Shown one piece after another: positions 41,140 through 51,963 of a DNA stretch of 64,000 nucleotides. The notes under the pieces are model-generated. The model worked only from the letters and a program-made list of their open reading frames with translations. It ran no database searches and had not been told where the DNA came from. The translations under genes and the position numbers were made by a program. This stretch comes from Nocardiopsis sp. YSL2 (GTDB lineage: Bacteria > Actinomycetota > Actinomycetes > Streptosporangiales > Streptosporangiaceae). How positions within the stretch are numbered: position 1 is the first letter of the stretch; the number at the start of each line of letters is the position of its first letter. The stretch is taken from contig NZ_JAMOAO010000001.1 in NCBI RefSeq assembly GCF_030555055.1, positions 1,302,001 through 1,366,000 on the forward strand, given 5' to 3'.

Positions 41140-42457
41140 GCACCACGGCCAGCGCGTCCACCACGCGGGGGTCGTACTCGCTGTCGGTGTCCATCCGCAG
41201 CCGCTCCAGGACGGCGGCGCGGCGCTCCTCGTCGCTGTTGCCGCCCACGAGGTCGTCGAACGCGTTGGCGACCTTGATGATCCGGCTCCCCAGCGGCGGC
41301 ACGCCCTCGTCCCCGTCCCCGTCCAGGGGCTCGCACTGGCGACGGACGAGCTCGGCGACGTTGTCCAGGACCCCGGTCTCGCGGATGATCGCCGACCCCA
41401 GCTCCGCGATGCGCCGCTGTTCCCGGGGGGAGGCCAGGACGGTCGCCCCGCCCGCGATGGGCTCGCGCAGCGACAGCTGGCCGATGTCGTGCATCAGTGC
41501 CGCGTACTCCAGTTCCAGCAGCTGCGCCTCGACCAGGCCGAGCTCGCAGCCCACGGCGCGGGACAGGTTCCCGACCCGGCGCGAGTGGCCGTTCTCGACG
41601 TAGCCGCCGACCTCGGTGACCCGGCTGAGCGCGCGTACGGTCTCCAGGTAGGTGCGCCGCACCTCCGCGTGCCTGCGGAAGGCCACCTGCGACACCAGGA
41701 GGGGCGCGGTGAACACCAGGAGCCCCACGAGCCCGGTCACCGTGCAGGCCAGGGCGATGAGCACGCCGCTGGAGCCGATGGCGGCGCCCGCCGCGGACTG
41801 GGCGCGGATCTCGTCGCCGACGGCCACCAGGACCCTCGTGCGCAGCCGTTCGGCCCGCAGGACGGCGGCCACCAGGGTGTCCGTCATCCAGGCGAGCACG
41901 ACCAGTGCCGCCATCAGGAGCGTCGCGGTCGCCGACGGGCCGACCAGGGACAGCCCTTCGACCAGGGGCCGGAAGGTGACCGCCAGCAGCATCGCAACGA
42001 GGACCCGCCGGGCGACGCCCTCGACCTGGGGGCCGCGGCCCACGGCCACGTGCGGCAGTTCGCCCAGCGCCACGCCCAGGGCGACCACGGCCACGACCTG
42101 CCAGGCCGGGTACAGGACCGGTTCGTCCCCCAGGCTCAGCAGCAGCGAGTAGCTGATCGCCCCGGCCGAGGCGATGGGCGCGAGTTCACGGTGGCCGGGC
42201 AGGGTGATGCGGGCGAGCTCCCCGACCGCGATCACCAGGCAGAAGGCCAGCGCCGTGTAGGGCCCGGTGAATCCGGTGACGGCCGTCCAGCCGACGGCGG
42301 CCAGGGCGCCCGCGCCCACCGCTCCGACCAGGACGGCGCGCACGGGCCGGTCGGTCCAGGGCACGCCCGCGCGCCGTCGGCCGGGCGGGCCCACCGCCGT
42401 CGGGTCCGTCTCGGATCCGGACGGCGCGGGGCCTTCGGACTGCCGCTGTGTCATCAC
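41126..42457 (-). CDS. Membrane protein with degenerate HD-GYP-like domain
   Basis: The protein is 443 aa. About eight hydrophobic segments occupy residues 35-270, and the C-terminal third is an HD domain (EVGGYVENGHSRRVGNLSRA, YAALMHDIGQLSL). The HD pair is kept, but the GYP box is replaced by CEPLDGDGDEGVPPLGSRII, so c-di-GMP phosphodiesterase activity is doubtful. GTG 42457 or ATG 42454 overlap the stop of the next HD-GYP gene, so the two are translated together. Its last codons lie inside dispersed element A. Confidence 0.8.
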   Translation of the reverse strand: MMTQRQSEGPAPSGSETDPTAVGPPGRRRAGVPWTDRPVRAVLVGAVGAGALAAVGWTAVTGFTGPYTALAFCLVIAVGELARITLPGHRELAPIASAGAISYSLLLSLGDEPVLYPAWQVVAVVALGVALGELPHVAVGRGPQVEGVARRVLVAMLLAVTFRPLVEGLSLVGPSATATLLMAALVVLAWMTDTLVAAVLRAERLRTRVLVAVGDEIRAQSAAGAAIGSSGVLIALACTVTGLVGLLVFTAPLLVSQVAFRRHAEVRRTYLETVRALSRVTEVGGYVENGHSRRVGNLSRAVGCELGLVEAQLLELEYAALMHDIGQLSLREPIAGGATVLASPREQRRIAELGSAIIRETGVLDNVAELVRRQCEPLDGDGDEGVPPLGSRIIKVANAFDDLVGGNSDEERRAAVLERLRMDTDSEYDPRVVDALAVVLGRL

Positions 42458-43890
42458 CGGTCACGCCCGCCCGTCACTGCCTCGGCCGGGGCGGAGCCCG
42501 TGTCGGCGGGCGCGCCGGACGCGGGTGCCTGCGCGGTCCCGGTGTCCTGGTCGGCGGCGTCGGGCACGGGTGCCTCCGGGGCCTCGGAATCGGGACGATC
42601 GTTCCCGCCGTAGGTCCCGCCGGGCGGCTCGGCGATGTCCGGGGTCTGCCACCCGTCCCGCTCCACGGCCCGGACCAGCGCCTCGACCATCCGCGGGTCG
42701 AACTGGGTGCCGGCGCACCGCCGGAGCTCGGCGATGGCGTCCTCCACCGACCACGCCTGGCGGTAGGAGCGCGTGGAGGTGAGGCAGTCGAAGACGTCGG
42801 CGACGCTGATGACACGGGCCGACTCGGGGATCTCCATCCCCACCAGGCCCATGGGGTAGCCGCGTCCGTCCAGGCGTTCGTGGTGGTGGCGGATCCCGGC
42901 CAGGGCCTCGTCCAGGAAGCTGATCTCCCGGACGATCTCGTATCCGCGCGTGGGGTGCAGCTTGATCGCCGCGTACTCGTCGTCCGTGAGCTTGCCGGTC
43001 TTCTGCAACACCTTGGTGGGCACCCCGAGCTTGCCGATGTCGTGCAGCATTCCCGCGTAGCGGATCTTCTGCACCCGTTCGGCGGGCATACCCAGTTCGC
43101 GGGCGATCATCGCGGCGCCCTCGCCGACGCGCATGCTGTGGCCGCGGGTGTAGTAGTCCTTGGTCTCCACCGCCTGGCAGAGGGTGGCGAGGGTCGCCTC
43201 GTGCGCGCGGGCCTCACCGGACTGCTGCGCGAAGGTCCAGCGGGCGATGAACAGCGGAAGCAGGACCAGCAGCGGCGCGATGAGGCCGACGCCGCCCCAC
43301 ACGGCCGCGATGGCCAGGCCGAGCATCTGGTAGCCGATCGACGACAGCTCGACGGCCATCAGGGGGCGCCAGCGGAACCGGCCGCCGTGGCGCTCCCGGA
43401 CCGCGCCCAGGGTCCACATGAGCAGACCGATGAGCACGGAGTTGACCAGCGTGTGGGTGAGCACGGCGGCGACGTAGGGGAACACGACGCCCGGGAAGTC
43501 CTCCCGGGCCGGTTCCCCCACGGTGCCGCCGAGCAGTACGTAGACGTGTCCGGCGGCGAAGGCCGCCAGTGCGAACTGGGCCCCGTTGAAGGACCGCTTG
43601 ATCAGGCTCTGCCTGCGAATGGTCAGGCAGGAGGCGAAACCGACGACGGCCGCGCCGACCGGGCCCACCAGGACCACGGCGGCCAGTGACACCGCCGAGC
43701 TCGGTGAGATCCCGGCCTTGACGTCCGCGACGACGATCGTGCTGATCGATTCCGCGACCACGAACAGGACCGCGACGAAGACCAGGGTCTTCAGATCGAT
43801 GCCCGAATAGGGCCCGACGAGCATGATGGTGACCGCACTGACAACGACGATTCCGACGTAGACACGCGCGCCCCCGGGAAGAGCCCGCAC
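42454..43890 (-). CDS. Membrane HD-GYP domain phosphohydrolase
   Basis: The protein is 478 aa. An N-terminal membrane region of about seven helices (YVGIVVVSAVTIMLVGPYSG through APLLVLLPLFIARW) precedes a complete HD-GYP domain: YTRGHSMRVGEGAAMIA, YAGMLHDIGKLGVP and HHHERLDGRGYPMGL. The family hydrolyses c-di-GMP or related nucleotides. A disordered acidic tail follows (residues 420-478). GTG 43890 is the start. It is the first gene of the two-gene HD operon. Confidence 0.9.
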   Translation of the reverse strand: MRALPGGARVYVGIVVVSAVTIMLVGPYSGIDLKTLVFVAVLFVVAESISTIVVADVKAGISPSSAVSLAAVVLVGPVGAAVVGFASCLTIRRQSLIKRSFNGAQFALAAFAAGHVYVLLGGTVGEPAREDFPGVVFPYVAAVLTHTLVNSVLIGLLMWTLGAVRERHGGRFRWRPLMAVELSSIGYQMLGLAIAAVWGGVGLIAPLLVLLPLFIARWTFAQQSGEARAHEATLATLCQAVETKDYYTRGHSMRVGEGAAMIARELGMPAERVQKIRYAGMLHDIGKLGVPTKVLQKTGKLTDDEYAAIKLHPTRGYEIVREISFLDEALAGIRHHHERLDGRGYPMGLVGMEIPESARVISVADVFDCLTSTRSYRQAWSVEDAIAELRRCAGTQFDPRMVEALVRAVERDGWQTPDIAEPPGGTYGGNDRPDSEAPEAPVPDAADQDTGTAQAPASGAPADTGSAPAEAVTGGRDR

Positions 43891-43946
43891 CCCCGTTCAC
43901 CCCCCACCAACGACGACCGGACTGTCATGGTTTCACCGGTTCTGTT

Positions 43947-44024
43947 CTACCACCAAGACCATCCGGAGATGGTGGCCGCGACCCATTGGGTGATAGCGAG
44001 TGCCTGGATCATGTGTACGAACAT
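43947..44024 (-). CDS. Candidate 25-aa Trp-rich hydrophobic peptide
   Basis: ATG 44024 has a purine-rich GGGGGAGAGGGG ribosome binding site 6 nt upstream. It encodes a short hydrophobic peptide beginning MFVHMIQALAIT and ending ISGWSWW before TAG. The length suits a single membrane helix. It lies 57 bp before the HD-GYP gene on the same strand. It could be a small membrane protein or a leader peptide with clustered Trp codons. No homologue is known to me. Confidence 0.4.
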   Translation of the reverse strand: MFVHMIQALAITQWVAATISGWSWW

Positions 44025-44198
44025 GCTTGTCCCCTCTCCCCCGAAGCGGCCGCGCGCGAATTCCTCGGCGCGCGCCGCGTAAATTACCCCATTCGTTGGA
44101 TATGGCGACCAGTTTAACGGGCCCTCACGCCCCCCTGATTCACCACAACCCGAACCGGCAGCACAAGGGCCCGCCAATTGGGTCATGGATTCCGAAAC

Positions 44199-44217
44199 AT
44201 GGAATTACGAATTCCAT
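44199..44217. promoter_or_regulatory. Orphan 19-bp palindrome in AT-rich gap
   Basis: ATGGAATT-ACG-AATTCCAT has perfect 8-bp arms. It lies 175 bp upstream of the 25-codon frame and about 360 bp from the rsrA terminator. The binding protein is unknown. Confidence 0.5.
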
Positions 44218-44574
44218 TAGTAATGATGACCAATGACTCTGAGTAATCAGGCGACATCGGACACTCGGCACCGATCCACGAACACAGCGGCGCCGAGCGC
44301 CACCCTCGCCTGCCCTCCAGCCAGCCATGACTACGTTCCGTGACCGCCCCGGCCGCGCGCACATCGGCCTGGTAAAAATCATTCCGAGTCGGTCACGACG
44401 GCGATTCGCCCGGGCGCTCCGGGCGTGTCGTGTCGGTACCGCCAAGTAACCACAGGCGCCGCCATGACCAAAACCCCGACAGGGATGGGGAATCCGACAC
44501 GACGACCCCACAAACGGCGACAAACAGACCACACCACGACATAGAACATTAATCGCCATAAAATCCGGCATGCG

Positions 44575-44611
44575 CACAAAAAAGGCGACAGCTGGCATTC
44601 CAGCTGTCGCC
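44575..44611 (-). terminator. Rho-independent terminator of sigR-rsrA
   Basis: A 12-bp perfect stem, GGCGACAGCTGG / CCAGCTGTCGCC, with a 4-base loop is followed on the minus strand by TTTTTT. It lies 144 bp beyond the rsrA stop. It is the only stem in the window with a clear U-run. Confidence 0.85.
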
Positions 44612-44754
44612 GCTCTGTGTCGTCCGAAGGTCCGGCCGGCCGGGGAGGGCTCTTCTTCTTCCCACCCGTCTGCCGCCATCGCCCCCGGGCGCTACGCGAA
44701 GGGCGGTGCTTCCACCCTGGACCGAGGCCTCCGGCTCCGGCTTTTCCCGGAAGG

Positions 44755-45071
44755 TCAGGCTGGAGTCCCGGGGGACTCCAGCCGCTCGGCCCGCCCCTCG
44801 CGCGCCAATTCCTCGTTGCGGGCACGGGCCAGGCGCCCGAGCACCTTGTCGCGCAGATCCATGGGCACGGGATCACACCCGCAGTGCTTGGCGACGAGTT
44901 TCTTCACGGCCTCCTCGAGTCCGTACTCGTCCAGACAGGGTCCGCATCCGTCCAGGTGGCGGCGGATGTCCTCGCAGTTGCCCTCCTCAAGCTCCCCGTC
45001 GATGTACGTGTAGAGCTTGTCGAGCACCTCGCTACACGGGGTGTCGTGGTCCTTGCCGTGGCCGCCGCCCA

Positions 45072-45072
<1 letters not shown>
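44755..45072 (-). CDS. rsrA: Zinc-binding anti-sigma factor RsrA
   Basis: The 105-aa protein shows the ZAS motif H39-x3-C43-x2-C46 (RRHLDGCGPCLDEY) with further cysteines at 13, 33, 64 and 66. In streptomycetes RsrA holds SigR inactive; thiol oxidation forms a disulfide, releases zinc and frees SigR. ATG 45072 is chosen because GAGGAG lies 7 nt upstream and it overlaps the sigR stop; GTG 45075 is the alternative. It ends in a flexible tail. Confidence 0.9.
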
Positions 45073-45884
<812 letters not shown>

Positions 45885-45956
45885 GGTCTGGCGCTCCTCC
45901 TTGTGATCTCACCCTCATCGGCCCGGCTTCCTGGCTCCGGGCGCGGTGTCGATCTC

Positions 45957-45982
45957 AACAACGCGCCCCCCGGACTGATTCC
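45957..45982 (-). promoter_or_regulatory. SigR-dependent promoter of sigR
   Basis: On the minus strand GGAAT (45982-45978) is followed by exactly 18 bases and GTT (45959-45957), the consensus GGAAT-N18-GTT for SigR. Transcription would begin near 45950, about 65 bp before the upstream start codon, giving positive autoregulation and the longer isoform. Confidence 0.85.
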
Positions 45983-46097
45983 GCCCTGGGCGAAGCCGGT
46001 ACCCGCGACCTGCACGACTTTGTCGTTTACCTCGGTCGACGAGGTGAGGCATGGCAGAGTGCGGGTAGGACCAATGAAGGATGGGAGAGGAGTGCAC

Positions 46098-46913
46098 GTG
46101 CGTCCGTCCTCGACTCCGGCGTCCGATCGCCCCCGGTCCCCCGCCGCTCAGTTCGCCACCCCCGACCGACTGTCGGACTACTGGCGTTTCTACTGGGCTG
46201 TGGCGGAGGCTCAGACGGCGCGCTGGCTCCCGCCCACACCCTCGCGGCTGCTCGACCTGTCCAGCCCCGACTTCCAGGGCACACCCCGTGCCGTGGCCGC
46301 CGGACACGACGTGGTCACCCTGCTCCCGTCGCTGGACCTGGCGCTGCGCCGCCCGCTCACCCTGGTGAACGGGCACGCCACGGTGCCGCCTCCCGCGCGC
46401 AGGGGACGGCTGCGCCGCGTCGTGGGCGACTCCGACTTCCTGCGCGGATTCGCCTCCGAGGCCTTCGACGGCGTCATCGCCGACAACCGCGTCCTGTCCC
46501 GGCACCTGGCCACCGAGTCGTCGCTGGCGGAGGTGGCCCGGGTGCTGCGCCCCGGCGGCCGGACGCTGGTGAGCGTCGACTCGGTGGTGCTGGGCATGGC
46601 CCTGCTGGCCGAGCAGGACTGCTGGCCGGAGCTGAGCCACGCTCCGAGCGCCGACGTCCTGCTGGTCCCGTGGCCGGACGGTTCCATCACCCGGTGCTTC
46701 ACCGGCGAACAGCTCACCGAGACCCTCGTGGACGCGGGTCTGGAGTTGGAGTGGATCAAGCCGCGCACGGTCCTGTCGGCGTCGACGGTGGAGATGATGC
46801 TGGCGCGGGACCCGCGGTCGATGGGCCGCCTGGTGGAGATGGAGCTGAGGGCCACCGAGTCCGACGACTACGTCGGCGTGCACATGGTGGCCAGCGCCCG
46901 CAAACCGGACTGA
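46098..46913 (+). CDS. SAM-dependent methyltransferase-like protein
   Basis: The 271-aa protein has LSDYWRFYWAVAEAQTARWL at the N-terminus, then a Rossmann-like region with RLLDLSSPDFQGTPRAVAAG at motif I and EVARVLRPGGRTLVSVDSVV as the typical post-motif segment. Motif I lacks the classic GxGxG, so SAM binding is less certain. GTG 46098 is preferred because AGGAG ends 5 nt upstream. It is divergent from sigR. The substrate is unknown. Confidence 0.7.
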   Translation: MRPSSTPASDRPRSPAAQFATPDRLSDYWRFYWAVAEAQTARWLPPTPSRLLDLSSPDFQGTPRAVAAGHDVVTLLPSLDLALRRPLTLVNGHATVPPPARRGRLRRVVGDSDFLRGFASEAFDGVIADNRVLSRHLATESSLAEVARVLRPGGRTLVSVDSVVLGMALLAEQDCWPELSHAPSADVLLVPWPDGSITRCFTGEQLTETLVDAGLELEWIKPRTVLSASTVEMMLARDPRSMGRLVEMELRATESDDYVGVHMVASARKPD

Positions 46914-47013
46914 CCGGCGGCCGGGGGCCGGTCGGCGCCCCGACGGGAGCGCCCGCGCCCTCGTCGTCCTGGTCACCGACGCGTTGGCCACCGCCCTGGT
47001 CGCCACCCCTGGA

Positions 47014-47031
47014 AAGCGCTTACGCTAGCGT
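47014..47031. promoter_or_regulatory. Paired palindromes upstream of the acetyl esterase (LacI-type)
   Basis: AAGCGCTT (47014-47021) is directly followed by ACGCTAGCGT (47022-47031), both perfect palindromes, 40 bp before the start codon. AAGCGCTT cores are typical of LacI-family sugar regulators, which suits a xylan esterase. Confidence 0.5.
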
Positions 47032-47071
47032 TCGGTGACCCGCCGGCCCCCGCCACGGACCCTGGAGAGAC

Positions 47072-48043
47072 ATGGCTCTGTTCGACCTCCCCCTCGACGA
47101 ACTCCGGACGTACACACCCGAGCGCACCGAGGCAGCCGACTTCGACGACTTCTGGAGCAAGACGCTCGCCGAGGCCGCCGAGTTCGACCTGTCCCCGGAG
47201 TTCACCCCCGCCGACACCGCTCTGACGGGCGTCGAGGTGTACGACGCCTCGTTCTCCGGCTGGGGCGGCCACCGGATCAACGCCTGGCTCCTGGTGCCCA
47301 GGGGCGCCGACGGTCCCCTGCCGTGCGTCGTCCGCTTCATCGGCTACGGCGGCGGCCGGGGCTTCGCCGAGGACCACACCGTGTGGGCCGCCGCGGGCCA
47401 CGCCGCCCTGATCGTGGACAGCCGCGGCCAGGGCGGGGCCGCCCACCACGCGCCCGGCGCCACGGCCGACCCCGACGGCGGCGCGTTCGCGCAGGCGCCC
47501 GGGATGATGACCCGGGGCGTGCTGGACCCGGCGACCTACTACTACCGGCGGCTGTTCACCGACGCGGTGCGGGCCGTGGACACCGCCGCCGGCCACCCGG
47601 CGGTCGACGCCGACCGGGTCGCGGTGTCGGGCGGGAGCCAGGGCGGGGCCATCGCCCAGGCCGCGGCCGCCCTGCACCCCGGGGTGCGGGCGGCCGTGAT
47701 CGACGTTCCGTTCCTGTGCCACATGCGCCGGGCCGTGGAGATCACCGGCAAGGAGCCCTACGCCGAACTGGTCCGCTTCCTGGCCGCCCACCGCGGCCAG
47801 GAGGAGCGGGTGATGCGCACGCTGTCCTACTTCGACGGGATGAACCTGGCCGCGCGCGGGCGGGTGCCCGCGCTGTACTCGGTGGCCCTGATGGACGAGG
47901 TGTGCCCGCCCTCCACCGTGTTCGCCGCCCACAACCACTGGGCGGGCCCCAAGGACATCACCGTGTGGCCCTGGAACGGCCACGAGGGCGGCGGCGGCGA
48001 GCAGATGCGCGCCCAGCTGCGCTTCCTCGCCGACCTCGGCTGA
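47072..48043 (+). CDS. Acetylxylan esterase/cephalosporin-C deacetylase (CE7)
   Basis: The 323-aa protein begins MALFDLPLDELRTYTPERTE, typical of CE7. The nucleophile is Ser near 188 in VSGGSQGGAIAQAAAA, the Asp in YSVALMDEVCPPS and the His in WPWNGHEGGG. RFIGYGGGRG forms the oxyanion loop. It has no signal peptide, as usual for the intracellular hexameric members that deacetylate imported xylo-oligosaccharides. A LacI-like site lies upstream. Confidence 0.92.
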   Translation: MALFDLPLDELRTYTPERTEAADFDDFWSKTLAEAAEFDLSPEFTPADTALTGVEVYDASFSGWGGHRINAWLLVPRGADGPLPCVVRFIGYGGGRGFAEDHTVWAAAGHAALIVDSRGQGGAAHHAPGATADPDGGAFAQAPGMMTRGVLDPATYYYRRLFTDAVRAVDTAAGHPAVDADRVAVSGGSQGGAIAQAAAALHPGVRAAVIDVPFLCHMRRAVEITGKEPYAELVRFLAAHRGQEERVMRTLSYFDGMNLAARGRVPALYSVALMDEVCPPSTVFAAHNHWAGPKDITVWPWNGHEGGGGEQMRAQLRFLADLG

Positions 48044-48082
48044 CCCCGGTCCGGGGCCGGGCCGAATCCGGCCGGTCCCGGA

Positions 48083-48113
48083 CCTGCCGCCGCCCGCACC
48101 GGGCGGCGGCAGG
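48083..48113. terminator. Bidirectional hairpin between CE7 esterase and thiC
   Basis: A 13-bp stem, CCTGCCGCCGCCC / GGGCGGCGGCAGG, with a 5-base loop lies between two convergent genes. Confidence 0.7.
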
Positions 48114-48123
48114 CGCCCGGGCC

Positions 48124-50874
<2,751 letters not shown>

Positions 50875-51963
50875 CTACGGCTCAGCCCCGACATCCTCGC
50901 GGGGCTCCGCCGGGCCGTCACCGCCGCCGGCGGGGTCGGCCCTCCCGTGCTCCCGCGCGGCCCCGGACCCGGTCGGCTCCGGGGTGTCGGCCCCGGACGG
51001 GGAGCCGGTGTCCCGGGCCCGCCAGGCGCGGACCAGCCCGACCAGGACGGCCGCTGCGCCCAGCGGCCCCAGGACCGCGGGCGCCCACGAGTCCAGCGCC
51101 CGGAGCAGGACCGACCGCACGCGGGCCTGTTCGGCGTTGGCGGCGACCTGCGGCTCCTCCAGGACGAGTTCGGCGCGCAGCAGCGGGACCTCCCCGCGGC
51201 CGTCGCGCGGGCGCAGGCTCTCCTCCCGCTGCTCCGCGGCGTGGACGACGATGCCCGTGACGGGCTCCACCCAGAACGTGCGCGTGACCTCCAGCCACCG
51301 GGTGGCGGTCACGGTGCCCTCGGCACCGGCGGCGAACAGCGCGGCGGGTACCGGGCGTGCCGAGTCGGGGACCTGGGTGGCGTCCACCGACTGGGTGTAC
51401 CGGCCCACCCGGAGCCCGGCGACCTCGTCCCAGTCGTCGAACTCCAGGGGCGGGGCGGAACGCACCTCGGCGTCGTAGTAGGGGTAGTCGCCCGCGGGCG
51501 CGCCCGCGGGCCAGAAGTACACCAGGCCCGCCTGCCGGACGGCGCGGTCCCCGTTGACGTGCTCCCCGCAGCAGTTCACGGCGCGCCCCGTCTCCCGGTC
51601 GACGATGACGCGCCGACTGGAGTGGTCGATCATGCGGTCCGGCAGCGAGGTGTCCACCACCATCTCCCACGCCGACCAGTCGCGCCCGTGCGCGGTGGCG
51701 TCCACCCTGGTCACGCGCCGCATCTCGACGCCCTCGACCCAGGCCCACCGGGAGGTGTCCAGGTAGCCGGCCTTTTCGTCGGTCATGGCCACCGTGAACT
51801 CGGCGGAGGCGGGGATGGGGGCGACGCGGTCGTAGACGTACAGCGGCAGCAGCGCGGCCAGGGTCAGCAGGAACGCCCCGGCGGCCACGACGAGCGTGCC
51901 CCTGGGCAGCGGCCGCCGCGCCGGGGTGAGGGGACCGACCTGGCTCCCGGTGTCGGCGGTCAT
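50875..51963 (-). CDS. DUF3068 (PorA-family) membrane protein
   Basis: The 362-aa protein has an N-terminal helix (GTLVVAAGAFLLTLAALLPL), an extracellular domain (SRRVIVDRETGRAVNCCGEH, VGRYTQSVDATQVPDSA) and a C-terminal helix near residue 310 (SWAPAVLGPLGAAAVLVGLV), ending in a charged tail. The pattern matches DUF3068 proteins found next to AftD-like genes. ATG 51963 overlaps the AftD-like stop (ATGA). Confidence 0.82.
   Translation of the reverse strand: MTADTGSQVGPLTPARRPLPRGTLVVAAGAFLLTLAALLPLYVYDRVAPIPASAEFTVAMTDEKAGYLDTSRWAWVEGVEMRRVTRVDATAHGRDWSAWEMVVDTSLPDRMIDHSSRRVIVDRETGRAVNCCGEHVNGDRAVRQAGLVYFWPAGAPAGDYPYYDAEVRSAPPLEFDDWDEVAGLRVGRYTQSVDATQVPDSARPVPAALFAAGAEGTVTATRWLEVTRTFWVEPVTGIVVHAAEQREESLRPRDGRGEVPLLRAELVLEEPQVAANAEQARVRSVLLRALDSWAPAVLGPLGAAAVLVGLVRAWRARDTGSPSGADTPEPTGSGAAREHGRADPAGGGDGPAEPREDVGAEP

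Larger units (their letters stand above)
43891..44754. other. 864-bp intergenic region with low-GC core
   Basis: It contains a 25-codon Trp-rich frame, a 19-bp palindrome and a minus-strand terminator with a T-run, all listed separately. The stretch 44080-44240 is clearly more AT-rich than the coding DNA. No larger gene is supported. Confidence 0.5.

Noticed and set aside
40638-41603. Open frames across the tandem and dispersed repeats
   Set aside because: They arise from repeat periodicity; copy B has a 52-bp insertion that destroys the frame.
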